This document shows, piece after piece, positions 1-7,115 of a stretch of DNA of 16,062 bases. Numbering within the stretch: position 1 is the first letter of the stretch; each line of letters starts with the position of its first letter. The notes under the pieces were generated by a model. That model was given only the letters and a program-made list of their open reading frames with translations. It was not told the DNA's origin and searched no databases. A program made the position numbers and the translations under genes. This DNA comes from CAZUZS01 sp964624795 (GTDB lineage Bacteria > Calditrichota > Calditrichia > RBG-13-44-9), in assembly GCA_964624795.1 (NCBI GenBank), contig CAZUZS010000086.1:1-16062 (forward strand), given 5' to 3'.

Positions 1-62
1 ATTAAGTAAATTAAAGACGGTTGAGTTATACTGGACCCCTGTAAAGTGAGACAGAAGGAGAT

Positions 63-487
63 GTGAACATTGAGATTGATTACGACAAATTTGAACAGGA
101 TAAGAAGTGGGACGGATTGAAAGGCTACATTACGAATACCAAACTCCGCAAGAAACAGGTCATTAATAACTATCGCAACCTGTGGTATATAGAAAAAGCT
201 TTTCGTATGTCGAAAACCGACCTGCGCATCCGCCCGGTCTATCATCGCTTAGAGCGCAGAATACAAGCTCACATCTGTATTGCATTTACAAAGAGTTGGA
301 AAGGGTTTTATATAAAGAAAGATCTAGTCTCTCGCTAAGAAAAGCAACCGAACTCACTCACAATATGTATCAAATCACCTACACCCTGCCTGACTCACAA
401 CATACTAAAACCAGGTTGTTGAGAATGGATGATGACCAAGCAGAACTATACCGCATAATCCTCAAAAATTTCCAGGGTGTTGAATAG
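63..487 (+). pseudogene. IS1634-type (IS4-like DDE) transposase, C-terminal remnant with a frameshift
   Basis: This is the decayed 3' end of a transposase gene. In the frame from 63 the translation carries KWDGLKGYITNT and then NLWYIEKAFRMSKTDLRIRP and VYHRLERRIQAHICIAF, the conserved C-terminal block of IS1634-type transposases. Around 282-292 the homology leaves this frame, which runs into unrelated residues and stops at 338. It continues in the next frame as YKELERVLYKE, then ATELTHNMYQITYTLP, ending at a TAG at 485-487. A small indel therefore broke the gene. Nothing upstream of 63 continues the homology: the same frame stops at 42-44 and the other frames give no similar sequence. The N-terminal part, with most of the catalytic core, is missing. 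Family assignment rests on recalled motif similarity; loss of function is clear from the sequence. Confidence 0.78.
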
Positions 488-570
488 CGGAAAACAGAAA
501 GACTATACATTTTACCAGGAAAATAACACGGTACGATTATGGTACGAGTAGCCAACAATGAGGGTAAAAC

Positions 571-584
571 GGCAATTTTTTGCC
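571..584 (-). terminator. weak hairpin downstream of tRNA-Leu
   Basis: Read on the minus strand, a 5-bp stem (GGCAA/TTGCC) with a 4-nt A loop is followed by GTTTT. It lies about 35 nt past the 3' end of the tRNA. The stem is short, so this is only a candidate intrinsic terminator. Confidence 0.3.
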
Positions 585-618
585 TATCCCCTACCCGTCT
601 AAGTTATTGTTTTTATCG

Positions 619-704
619 TGCCGGAGGTGGGACTCGAACCCACACGAGGTATCATCCTCACCGGATTTTGAGTCCGGCGCGTCTACCAATTCCACCACTC
701 CGGC
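619..704 (-). tRNA. tRNA-Leu, anticodon CAA
   Basis: The reverse complement folds as a class II tRNA of 86 nt. The 7-bp acceptor stem pairs GCCGGAG with CTCCGGC and leaves discriminator A. The D arm contains TGGTAGACGC. The anticodon stem CCGGA/TCCGG encloses loop CTCAAAA, giving anticodon CAA, which reads UUG leucine codons. A long variable arm follows, then the T arm with GGTTCGAGTCC. The 3' CCA is not encoded, because the next bases are CGA, so it must be added after transcription. It lies 72 nt downstream of the saccharopine dehydrogenase stop on the same strand and has its own promoter. Confidence 0.96.
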
Positions 705-718
705 AGAAATGCACGGCA

Positions 719-747
719 AATATAATATCCGTTTCCCAATCAGTCAA
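719..747 (-). promoter_or_regulatory. sigma70-type promoter of tRNA-Leu
   Basis: On the minus strand, -35 TTGACT (742-747) and -10 TATATT (719-724) are separated by exactly 17 nt. Predicted initiation near 712 lies a few bases before the tRNA 5' end at 704. The position between the dehydrogenase stop and the tRNA supports independent transcription of the tRNA. Confidence 0.65.
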
Positions 748-776
748 GTATGCATTTCCTTCGTGCATTTTGGCCA

Positions 777-2096
777 CTAAATAAGCCCGGTTTTCTCCTC
801 GCAGATGATATCTAACTTTTCCAGCTCATCCAATACCGGATTATAAATTTCCGGATCAACCGGTATGCGAACACCTTTTTTACTTATCTTCCCTTCCAGG
901 ATCAATTTCACTGCAATCGCGGCGGGCAGTGAAACGGTTCTCGACATGGAAGAATCGCCGCCCGGTTTGCCGTAATCGATAAGCGTGGAAGTAATGTGCT
1001 CTTTCTTGCCAGGAAATTCGGCAACAAAATCATGATGAAGCACAACCATGTCCCGTTCATTAGGGGCGTACTGCATCTTCTTGAGCATCAGGTAATCCAG
1101 AAAATCGATCGGCGTGGTGCTGTCTTCCTCGAACCGGGTGTCGCCGAAAATATCCAGCCAATCCAGTTTGCTGATAATTTCATCGTTCTCATCGATGCCC
1201 AATTTTTCCGCCAAAAATTTCTTCGGATCTGCCAAATCCGATAATCCTAGAATTTTTGCAAGGACTTGCCGGTGCGTTAATCCCTTAACGTTGGTAATTT
1301 CGGTTTCTGTCAACAGGCCCGATTGGCTTACCGCCAACATGGTGCGGCTCCATCCCCGAAATCTCAGCGTGCCGCGGTACATGGTGCTGGCCTTTCGAAT
1401 TCCATAAATATCAACATACGGTACAGAATCGCGGTTGGGATAGGTTTCCAGATCCATGCCGCCAATTTGAATCGGCCAATGATTTCTGAAGAGGTCTTTT
1501 CCCTCGATTTCCAGCGTTTTGCCTTCCTTGAGGAACCGGGCATTATTGCGCCCGGCCATCAGAACGCCGCGCGGGCTCCACGAAAATTTATATCCCCAAG
1601 GATTGTCATTCGCTTCCGGCGCCGGCAAACCGCCGCAATACGATTGGAATGAAGCTACATAGCCACCCCTCTCTCTTACGCCATGAATTATGCGCATTGC
1701 GGACATGTGGTCGATGCCGGGGTCCAGCCCGATCTCATTTAAAATTAAGATGCCCTTTTCGTTCGCCTCTTTATCCAGCTCCTGCATTTGGGCACTGACA
1801 TAAGAGGTTGTCACCAGCGGAATGCGGTGCTTCAAACAGAGCTTCGCCACCTTCACATGGTAGGTGTAAGGCAACAGGCTCACCGCAATATCGGCCTCCT
1901 TAATCAGGTTCTCCAGTTCCGTCTCCTGGTCAACCAGCAGGGATACCGCCCGCCCGTTTTTTCTATTATTTAAGATTTTCTCGGCTTTGGAAACCGTTCG
2001 GCTGGCCATAATCACCTCTATCTCGCCGGTTTCCAACAGGTAATCGATCATCGGTTTTGCAACCAGACCCGCTCCCAAAATAAGTGCTTTCTTCAT
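777..2096 (-). CDS. saccharopine dehydrogenase (glutamate-forming type; LYS9/AASS C-terminal-like)
   Basis: This cytoplasmic enzyme of 439 residues should oxidise saccharopine to glutamate and alpha-aminoadipate semialdehyde, the second step of the saccharopine route of lysine breakdown. A Rossmann nucleotide-binding motif opens the protein (ALILGAGLVAKP, about 4-15). Family blocks seen are SLLPYTYH (73-80), EIGLDPGIDHM (121-131), SYCGGLPAPE (152-161), FSWSPRGVL (171-179) and YPNRDS (219-224). All of these recall the C-terminal half of eukaryotic AASS. The start at 2096 has GGAGGA just upstream. The reductase gene lies 334 nt upstream on the same strand, so the pair catalyses consecutive steps. 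Residue matches are from memory of the family. The reverse direction (lysine synthesis) cannot be excluded, but no other biosynthetic genes are in view. Confidence 0.9.
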   Translation of the reverse strand: MKKALILGAGLVAKPMIDYLLETGEIEVIMASRTVSKAEKILNNRKNGRAVSLLVDQETELENLIKEADIAVSLLPYTYHVKVAKLCLKHRIPLVTTSYVSAQMQELDKEANEKGILILNEIGLDPGIDHMSAMRIIHGVRERGGYVASFQSYCGGLPAPEANDNPWGYKFSWSPRGVLMAGRNNARFLKEGKTLEIEGKDLFRNHWPIQIGGMDLETYPNRDSVPYVDIYGIRKASTMYRGTLRFRGWSRTMLAVSQSGLLTETEITNVKGLTHRQVLAKILGLSDLADPKKFLAEKLGIDENDEIISKLDWLDIFGDTRFEEDSTTPIDFLDYLMLKKMQYAPNERDMVVLHHDFVAEFPGKKEHITSTLIDYGKPGGDSSMSRTVSLPAAIAVKLILEGKISKKGVRIPVDPEIYNPVLDELEKLDIICEEKTGLI

Positions 2097-2430
2097 TACA
2101 TCCTCCGCTACTTTTTAATTTTCCTCAAATAATTACAGCATCCTGAACTTTATAAATTGCATAACCAAAAATGCTTTCATCCCTTTCATTATCGACAAAA
2201 GATTATTTTTGCCTACACAAATGACAAAAATAACGAGGCAAATTTATCATACGCGGATTAAGCAAATCAAGAAAAATAAAACATTCGTAGCGAGGCATGC
2301 CCGGCGATTGGATCAAATTCTGCGATCATCACAACAACCCTGTGGGAGGCCCGAATAGCATTGATACGCCATTGGCAGACGCAATCGCCAAATTACCAAA
2401 TAATTCGAATCTTCCGGATGACCGGTAAAG
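2097..2430. other. intergenic gap between the two lysine-pathway genes
   Basis: This 334-nt stretch separates the reductase stop from the dehydrogenase start. I see no convincing gene, RNA or strong hairpin in it. The half next to the dehydrogenase (about 2100-2290) is AT-rich, as expected for a promoter region, and ends with the GGAGGA ribosome site at 2101-2106. The length suggests the dehydrogenase has its own promoter, but no box stands out. Confidence 0.5.
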
Positions 2431-3753
2431 CTACACGTTCGCCCGCAGAAACTGCTCAATATACTTATAGTCGGGGGTAAGCAGACCGTCGTGTGCAATG
2501 ACCGCCCGTTTAAATTCAACCGGAATTTCCAGTTTTTTGAATGGCACATTAAAATCGGCATTGGCCAGTGCGGGCACAAACGGCAGTAGGTCCTCGCCAA
2601 ACACCTGGGATGCCTCCCGGGGCAGCTCGCTGGGAAGTTTGTCCACTGCCAGAACCACCGGTCCGGTTCCTTCCCAGCCATCAACTTCCTTTTCAGCCAG
2701 TGGATTCCAAACATACACCGGATTAAGCGAGCTGGTGGATTTTACATTGCACTCAATCGAGCCTTCAATATCGCAGGTAATGTCCCCGATAACCCGCAGG
2801 CGCTGTTTTGAATCCTGCGAATAAGCATTTTTTAAATACGATTTTGTGAGGAGTTTCGGATATCTTGGCTCCCAGTAGATGCCGTTCATCAGCACAGTGA
2901 GGTGCGGCAGGTATTCTTCGAAACGGCTTTCATATTTCTCCGGGTGGGAATAATAATCCTGCAGCCTGAATTTGGCCGACTCGATTTTAGGCCGCGCAAT
3001 ATCGGACTCCTTGAAGACCACTTTGTATGCCATTTTATTTGAATAGGTTCTGGTTTTCATGAATGAAGCCAGCTCGGACGGGGAAATTTCGAGATACGGC
3101 AGCATATTGAATATTTCCTGGGCGCCCTGCGAAACGTGGCCGTAACCCGCAAAGCCGAATACCAGCGGGACCAATGAATCCGGAACACCATCTTTAGAGA
3201 TTTTTCTTCCTGCTTCCTGCACCGCTTTTCTTGCGTCATTCAGGCTGTCGTATTCCCGCGCCTGCCGGATAGAATCAAACGGATTTTTTATGCCCTCCCA
3301 TTTCAGCCGCTTGCCAAATGCCCACAGTGAGTCGATCATTCCGGCGTAGCCGGCGAAATGCCCAAAGAAAATGATCCGGCGCCCCTGGTCATCGGTTACT
3401 TTTTCATAATCGATCAGCGTATTCCGCAAATCCAGCATGCGTTTTAGCATCGGCATATTGTAGGACTGTCCCTTTATAGTGTGGGAAAAGAAACAGTAGT
3501 TTTGTTTCGGCGTGAAATTTTCCCATGGTATTTCTTTGACGCCAAAAACGATATTGCAGGCCGTCAAATCCTCGGAGATGGTTGCCCCGGCCCTTTGATA
3601 TTCTTTCTCCTTGAAAAGCCGGTTGGTGCTTGGCTCTACCACCACATCGATTTGATGTTCTTTGATCAATTTGGCAACGTGATCGGGCGTAAGCGGTGCC
3701 CTCTTTTCCGTCACATATTTATCTTCTTTCCGGATGCCAATTCGATTTTTCAT
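2431..3753 (-). CDS. lysine-ketoglutarate reductase (saccharopine dehydrogenase, lysine-forming; AASS N-terminal-like)
   Basis: This protein of 440 residues should condense lysine with 2-oxoglutarate to saccharopine using NAD(P)H. The N-terminal AlaDh/PNT-type domain shows IGIRKEDKYVTEKRAPLTP (5-23) and FFSHTIKGQ (88-96). A nucleotide-binding motif FGFAGYGHVSQGA (199-211) follows. The family blocks LMNGIYWEPRYPKLLT (288-303), GDITCDIEGSIE (323-334) and DKLPSELPREAS (371-382) match the reductase half of animal and plant bifunctional AASS. The start at 3753 has GGAAGG and AGGTGA upstream. In animals and plants this domain is fused to the dehydrogenase; here they are separate genes in the same order and orientation. 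The semialdehyde dehydrogenase for the next step is not in the window. Confidence 0.9.
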   Translation of the reverse strand: MKNRIGIRKEDKYVTEKRAPLTPDHVAKLIKEHQIDVVVEPSTNRLFKEKEYQRAGATISEDLTACNIVFGVKEIPWENFTPKQNYCFFSHTIKGQSYNMPMLKRMLDLRNTLIDYEKVTDDQGRRIIFFGHFAGYAGMIDSLWAFGKRLKWEGIKNPFDSIRQAREYDSLNDARKAVQEAGRKISKDGVPDSLVPLVFGFAGYGHVSQGAQEIFNMLPYLEISPSELASFMKTRTYSNKMAYKVVFKESDIARPKIESAKFRLQDYYSHPEKYESRFEEYLPHLTVLMNGIYWEPRYPKLLTKSYLKNAYSQDSKQRLRVIGDITCDIEGSIECNVKSTSSLNPVYVWNPLAEKEVDGWEGTGPVVLAVDKLPSELPREASQVFGEDLLPFVPALANADFNVPFKKLEIPVEFKRAVIAHDGLLTPDYKYIEQFLRANV

Positions 3754-3945
3754 ATCTCACCTTCCTTAGCCTCTAAATCATTGTTATTTCTTTAAAACAG
3801 CCAAAATTCAGGGCATAAATTTCATCAAAATTCCGGGTAAAATAAAGGCGAATAATATTTTTATGAAGGGTTCTCAACGGTGGCGGGGAAAAGCATGCAC
3901 CCAAGGTGAAAGAGCATCGAATTAATAGCCAGCGGCATAATTAAA

Positions 3946-3975
3946 TTGGCGCCTAAATAATAAGAACTATTTTTG
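3946..3975 (+). promoter_or_regulatory. possible Bacteroidetes-type promoter for the thioredoxin-methyltransferase pair
   Basis: TTG at 3946-3948 and TATTTTTG at 3968-3975 are separated by 19 nt, which fits the known Bacteroidetes -33/-7 pattern (TTTG, 19-21 nt, TAnnTTTG). The start codon lies 52 nt downstream. The motif is short and the region AT-rich, so a chance match is possible. Confidence 0.4.
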
Positions 3976-4027
3976 TATCTTCTCGCTTTTTCATACATTT
4001 ATTAAGCGATAGAAAAAGAGGACTTAA

Positions 4028-4372
4028 ATGAAAGCTACAGAAATTGAGATCGATTCGATAGAGCAAAAAATAAGCAGGGCTCCGCTATCGGTTGCCTATT
4101 TCTCATACCCGGAATGCAGCGTGTGCAGGGTGCTGCGCCCCAAAGTTGAAGAGCTGGTTTCGCAGCTCAGCGGCGTTGAGTTCCTGTATGTGGACACGCA
4201 CCAAAACCCGCAGATTAGCGGACAACACCTTATATTCGCGGTGCCAACCATAATTATTTTCTCGGAAGGAAAGGAACTCAGACGATTCAGCCGGCATTTT
4301 TCAATGGGGGAATTGGAAGAATTCCTGGATCGAATCGTGAGCGTCAAAGAAAATGATAACCTGGCGAGATGA
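4028..4372 (+). CDS. thioredoxin-like protein
   Basis: This small cytoplasmic protein of 114 residues has a thioredoxin fold. The active site is CSVC (30-33), preceded by VAYFSYPE where thioredoxins have VxFxAxWC. A second strand FLYVDTHQNPQ follows (52-62), and the cis-proline is in VPT (72-74). It is close to the usual thioredoxin length but lacks the typical WCGPC, so it is a divergent thiol-disulfide protein rather than the main thioredoxin. GAGGA precedes the start at a good distance. The stop overlaps the next gene's start by 4 nt (ATGA), which suggests translational coupling and a shared function. That function might be redox control of, or partnership with, the methyltransferase; this is inference. 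Confidence 0.85.
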   Translation: MKATEIEIDSIEQKISRAPLSVAYFSYPECSVCRVLRPKVEELVSQLSGVEFLYVDTHQNPQISGQHLIFAVPTIIIFSEGKELRRFSRHFSMGELEEFLDRIVSVKENDNLAR

Positions 4373-5238
4373 AGAATAAGCTACCCGTAATTTTCTTTAC
4401 ACCTGTTGAACTGGCAAAGATTCAGCAGGCAGACCGCTCGAAGCTGCCGCAGCAGCTTTCGTTAAGCGTTGATGCGGGCAGAACCTTGGGCGATGCCATT
4501 CTCATCGACGGTCAAACGCTGGAAGTATCCGGCTCAAAAATATCGATAGCAGAATTAATTAATGCCAGAATTGACGACCGGTCAATTTGGAAATACGAAT
4601 CCGGTAATTGGGAAAAATGGCAACGGTTCGATTCGCAAACCGAAAAATTTTACAAGATGGTTTTCGTCGCACCGGGCAAGCCGCCCACAGTTGAGATCAG
4701 CGGTGTAAAAATGCATGTCACGCAGAATGGTGACCCGCAGATAGATACAACTAACAAGCTAAAATCGCTGGGGAATATTCAGGGGAGAATGCTGGACACC
4801 TGCATGGGGCTCGGCTATACCGCCATCGCGGCAGCGAAGCGAAATCAGGTAACGGAAGTGGTGGTGTGCGAAGCCGATGTAAATATGTTTGCGCTGTGCA
4901 ATGAGAATCCGTGGTCGGCGGAACTGTTCGATAATCCGAAAATCCACCCGGTGATTGTGCCGGTGCAGGAAGTAGTAAAAAGAATGCCCGATGCTTCCAT
5001 TGATTTTGTTGTGCACGATCCGCCCCGTTTTGCCCTGGCGCCCGAATTATATTCGGAAAATTTTTACCGGCAACTGTTCAGAATTCTGAAACCGGGCGGG
5101 AAAATTTATCATTACACCGGCAACCCCAATCAGCGGGTTCGCAGGCGCAGCCTGCCGGAACAGACTGCCAACCTACTAAACAAAACCGGTTTTCGTGATG
5201 TAAGGGAAGCCTATTTCGGGGTGGTGGGCAAGAAATAA
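4369..5238 (+). CDS. class I SAM-dependent methyltransferase, COG2521-like
   Basis: This protein has 289 residues. The C-terminal half is a Rossmann methyltransferase: motif I LDTCMGLGY (142-150), an acidic motif II residue in VVVCEAD (164-170), motif IV VHDPPRFALAPE (215-226), and KPGGKIYHYTGNP (241-253). The DPPR block with a nearby YHYTG recalls the predicted methyltransferases grouped as COG2521, best known from archaea. The N-terminal 130 residues are a separate region I do not recognise. The substrate is unknown; DPP[YFR]-type motifs occur in enzymes acting on nucleic acid bases or amines, so an RNA, polyamine or small-molecule target are all open. The start overlaps the thioredoxin-like gene's stop. 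It converges with the GroES-like gene 38 nt away, and no clear terminator separates them. Confidence 0.82.
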   Translation: MKNKLPVIFFTPVELAKIQQADRSKLPQQLSLSVDAGRTLGDAILIDGQTLEVSGSKISIAELINARIDDRSIWKYESGNWEKWQRFDSQTEKFYKMVFVAPGKPPTVEISGVKMHVTQNGDPQIDTTNKLKSLGNIQGRMLDTCMGLGYTAIAAAKRNQVTEVVVCEADVNMFALCNENPWSAELFDNPKIHPVIVPVQEVVKRMPDASIDFVVHDPPRFALAPELYSENFYRQLFRILKPGGKIYHYTGNPNQRVRRRSLPEQTANLLNKTGFRDVREAYFGVVGKK

Positions 5239-5276
5239 TCCCATCGATTATTTGATCTCTGGCAAACAAATTCAAA

Positions 5277-5690
5277 TTAGTACAGCGGTAAATTTCCTGC
5301 AGGTTCCTCATCTTCGTTGAATGCGTTTCCCAATTGTTCATCCTCCCGCACGATAAGCAAAATGGCGCTCTGCGGAATGATGATGTAATTTTCTCCCTCG
5401 TATTTTATTTCCACACCGGCCTTTTGCAGAAACAGAACGTAGTCGCCCTCTTCGGCCTGCACCGGCAGGTATTTCATCTCCTTTGGTTCTCGCTTCCACG
5501 GCTCGTCCGACAGATCCGCCGGGTCCGCCAGCGGAATACCGGGGCCGGTCTGCACCACGGTTCCCCCAATAACGTCTTCCTTGGATTTCACCGTCTGCGG
5601 CAGGTAAAGCCCAACTTTGGTTCGCTCCTCACTCAAATCCGGCCGGATCAAAACCCGGTCTCCGGTGACAATCAATTTTTTCCTTCTCAT
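5277..5690 (-). CDS. GroES-like (Cpn10 family) protein with an insertion and an acidic tail
   Basis: This protein has 137 residues from the chosen start. Cpn10 hallmarks are GDRVLIRP (10-17), VGLYLP (26-31), GGTVVQTGPG (42-51) and EGDYVLFLQKAGVEIKYEGE (81-100), followed by YIIIPQSAILLIV (102-114). Between the Cpn10 strands it carries about 25 extra residues with PLADPADLSDEPW, and after the fold an acidic tail (EDEQ, NEDEEP). A standard GroES has about 95 residues and sits next to groEL; here there is no groEL. It is therefore more likely a GroES paralogue than the main cochaperonin. Start choice: ATG at 5690 has AGGA just upstream. Upstream starts (ATG 5702, TTG 5711) add up to seven residues without a ribosome site. 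Whether it caps GroEL or does something else is not visible. Confidence 0.85.
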   Translation of the reverse strand: MRRKKLIVTGDRVLIRPDLSEERTKVGLYLPQTVKSKEDVIGGTVVQTGPGIPLADPADLSDEPWKREPKEMKYLPVQAEEGDYVLFLQKAGVEIKYEGENYIIIPQSAILLIVREDEQLGNAFNEDEEPAGNLPLY

Positions 5691-5759
5691 ACCATCCTGC
5701 ATTTTTTTCAAACGTACAAAATTTTGGGGAGTAAATCAAACACTCTCCTATTATGGGTA

Positions 5760-5914
5760 GGGAGCAGAGGGCATAGTGCATGGAGCCAGGAGCACCGGAC
5801 GAAGGATAATCCGCAATCTGAAACCTGCAATCCTAAATCTTTCCAGCTCCACGTCTGTCATCAGTCCATTTCTCCAACAGGATCTTGTGACGTCTGACGT
5901 TTGACGTTTCACTT
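5760..5914 (+). repeat. degenerate heptanucleotide-period array 1
   Basis: The intergenic DNA can be cut into 22 consecutive 7-mers in one register. From 5760 to about 5836 the columns are constrained: G in columns 3 and 5 and A in column 7 are frequent, with units such as GGGAGCA, TAGTGCA, AGGAGCA and ACCTGCA. The middle (about 5837-5886) is weak. The same register returns with a different unit, TGTGACG, TCTGACG, TTTGACG, up to 5913. A 7-nt period rotates the reading frame, so it is not coding. It lies between the divergent GroES-like and lipoprotein genes. Confidence 0.6.
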
Positions 5915-5987
5915 CAATTCGGAATGTTCTTTCCCTGTTACCAAAATATTTCTATATTTTCCTTCTTTGATGAATGGTATGGAAATT

Positions 5988-6980
5988 ATGGTAAAATTGT
6001 GCATAAGAATTGGATTGTTGGGCATGGTGCTGCTGCTGGCGCAGTGCGTCCCTGAAGCGCCGCACAGCAATCCACTCGATCCATACCACGCCACCACCGA
6101 AAACTCCACACTGGTAACCGTTTCGGGAGAGGTGCTGCATAAGAATCCACCCCACCAGCCAATTGCCGGTTGCCTGGTTTTGCTTACCCCAGGCCAGCAG
6201 TACAGCCGGACAAACAACCAGGGAGAGTTCTCATTTGAGAATATTTCACCGGGAGCTTACCAACTCGCTGTGAGCAGAGATGGCTACGCGGTTGACTCGC
6301 TGTCCATCCAGACCGATACGCTCGGCAGTACGCCGCTGGCGATTTATTTGAACGGTTTGCCTTACATCAAATCGATGCATATCTACAGTGAGTTCATCGA
6401 CCAGTATTGGCCGGATCCTTATTTTCAAGTCAGGTGCGAGGCCGCCAACGGCGATCCCGACGGGGCAAATGATATTACCGGCGCCGTGCTTCGCATCCCG
6501 GAACTGGACATCTCCAGACCGCTTGACGAAACCGCGTCCCCGGACAGTATGGCGGTAACTTTGGCGGAAAACGATTTCCCCGGCAATGATATTTTCGGGA
6601 TGGTGGGAAAAGAAGTGTGGATCGACCTGACCGACAGATCGGAATCGACGGTCTCGGCCGGGCCTTATTATCTTCACCGGATTATCGACGTTTCCCCGGT
6701 TGCGCTGGAACCGGCCGGGCTGCAAACCGTTGGTCCCCGGCCCCAATTTGTGTGGGATCCATACAGCGCACCGTTCAACTTCACCTATGAGGTAAATATT
6801 TATTATGTTCCGGCGGGGATTCGGCTTCTGATTCATACGATCCGTGGTATTCCGACCAGCGAGCAGGAGTATTCCTTCACCGATTCGCTGGCCAATGGCA
6901 ATTACTTCTGGGCCATCGGCGTGCGGGACGAGTTAGGCAACTACAGCCGCTCAAAAGAGGAAGCATTCGTCGTCCAATGA
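5988..6980 (+). CDS. probable lipoprotein with a carboxypeptidase-regulatory-like domain and a C-terminal FN3-like region
   Basis: This is an exported protein of 330 residues from the chosen start. A charged N-terminus (MVKLCIR) and hydrophobic stretch end in LLAQC (C20), followed by PEAPHSNPLDP, a typical lipoprotein tether. Glutamine at -1 of the lipobox is unusual, so lipidation is likely but not certain. A beta-sandwich carboxypeptidase-regulatory-like domain follows (VTVSGEVLHK, then TNNQGEFSFENISPGAYQLA and RDGYAVDS). The C-terminal 90 residues (PRPQFVWDPY, then YEVNIY and GNYFWAIGVRDELGNYSRS) resemble an FN3/Ig-like fold. In-frame ATGs at 5970 and 5979 are alternative starts; 5988 was preferred for its GGA upstream and the classical signal. 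The open frame back to 5901 overlaps the heptad array and is not believed. No enzymatic motif is seen; it is probably a cell-envelope protein. Confidence 0.72.
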   Translation: MVKLCIRIGLLGMVLLLAQCVPEAPHSNPLDPYHATTENSTLVTVSGEVLHKNPPHQPIAGCLVLLTPGQQYSRTNNQGEFSFENISPGAYQLAVSRDGYAVDSLSIQTDTLGSTPLAIYLNGLPYIKSMHIYSEFIDQYWPDPYFQVRCEAANGDPDGANDITGAVLRIPELDISRPLDETASPDSMAVTLAENDFPGNDIFGMVGKEVWIDLTDRSESTVSAGPYYLHRIIDVSPVALEPAGLQTVGPRPQFVWDPYSAPFNFTYEVNIYYVPAGIRLLIHTIRGIPTSEQEYSFTDSLANGNYFWAIGVRDELGNYSRSKEEAFVVQ

Positions 6981-7078
6981 CAGCGCATGGGGCTTGGCGC
7001 ATGGAGCAAAGCTTATAGAGCACAGAGTTCGGGGAACCGGGAACCCGGAACGGGGAACCTGCAACGGTGAACAGAGCC
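6981..7078 (+). repeat. degenerate heptanucleotide-period array 2
   Basis: Directly after the lipoprotein stop, 14 consecutive 7-mers fit one register to 7078. Column 3 is G in 12 of 14 units, column 5 is G in 12 of 14, and column 7 is A in 11 of 14. The first half has units such as TGGCGCA and TGGAGCA; the second half shifts to CGGGGAA, CCGGGAA and CGGTGAA. The array fills almost the entire gap to the sigma54 activator gene. Confidence 0.7.
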
Positions 7079-7115
7079 AAAATTAATTTTCGGAATTTAG
7101 CAAAAGTAAAAAAAG

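Noticed and set aside
539..784. Plus-strand open frames of 81 and 66 codons
   Set aside because: They run antisense across the tRNA-Leu gene; the peptide piece GGTRTHTR is the usual artefact of translating a tRNA.
2313..2714. Minus-strand open frame of 133 codons at the end of the reductase gene
   Set aside because: It overlaps the C-terminal part of the reductase in another frame, and the real frame is conserved to the end.
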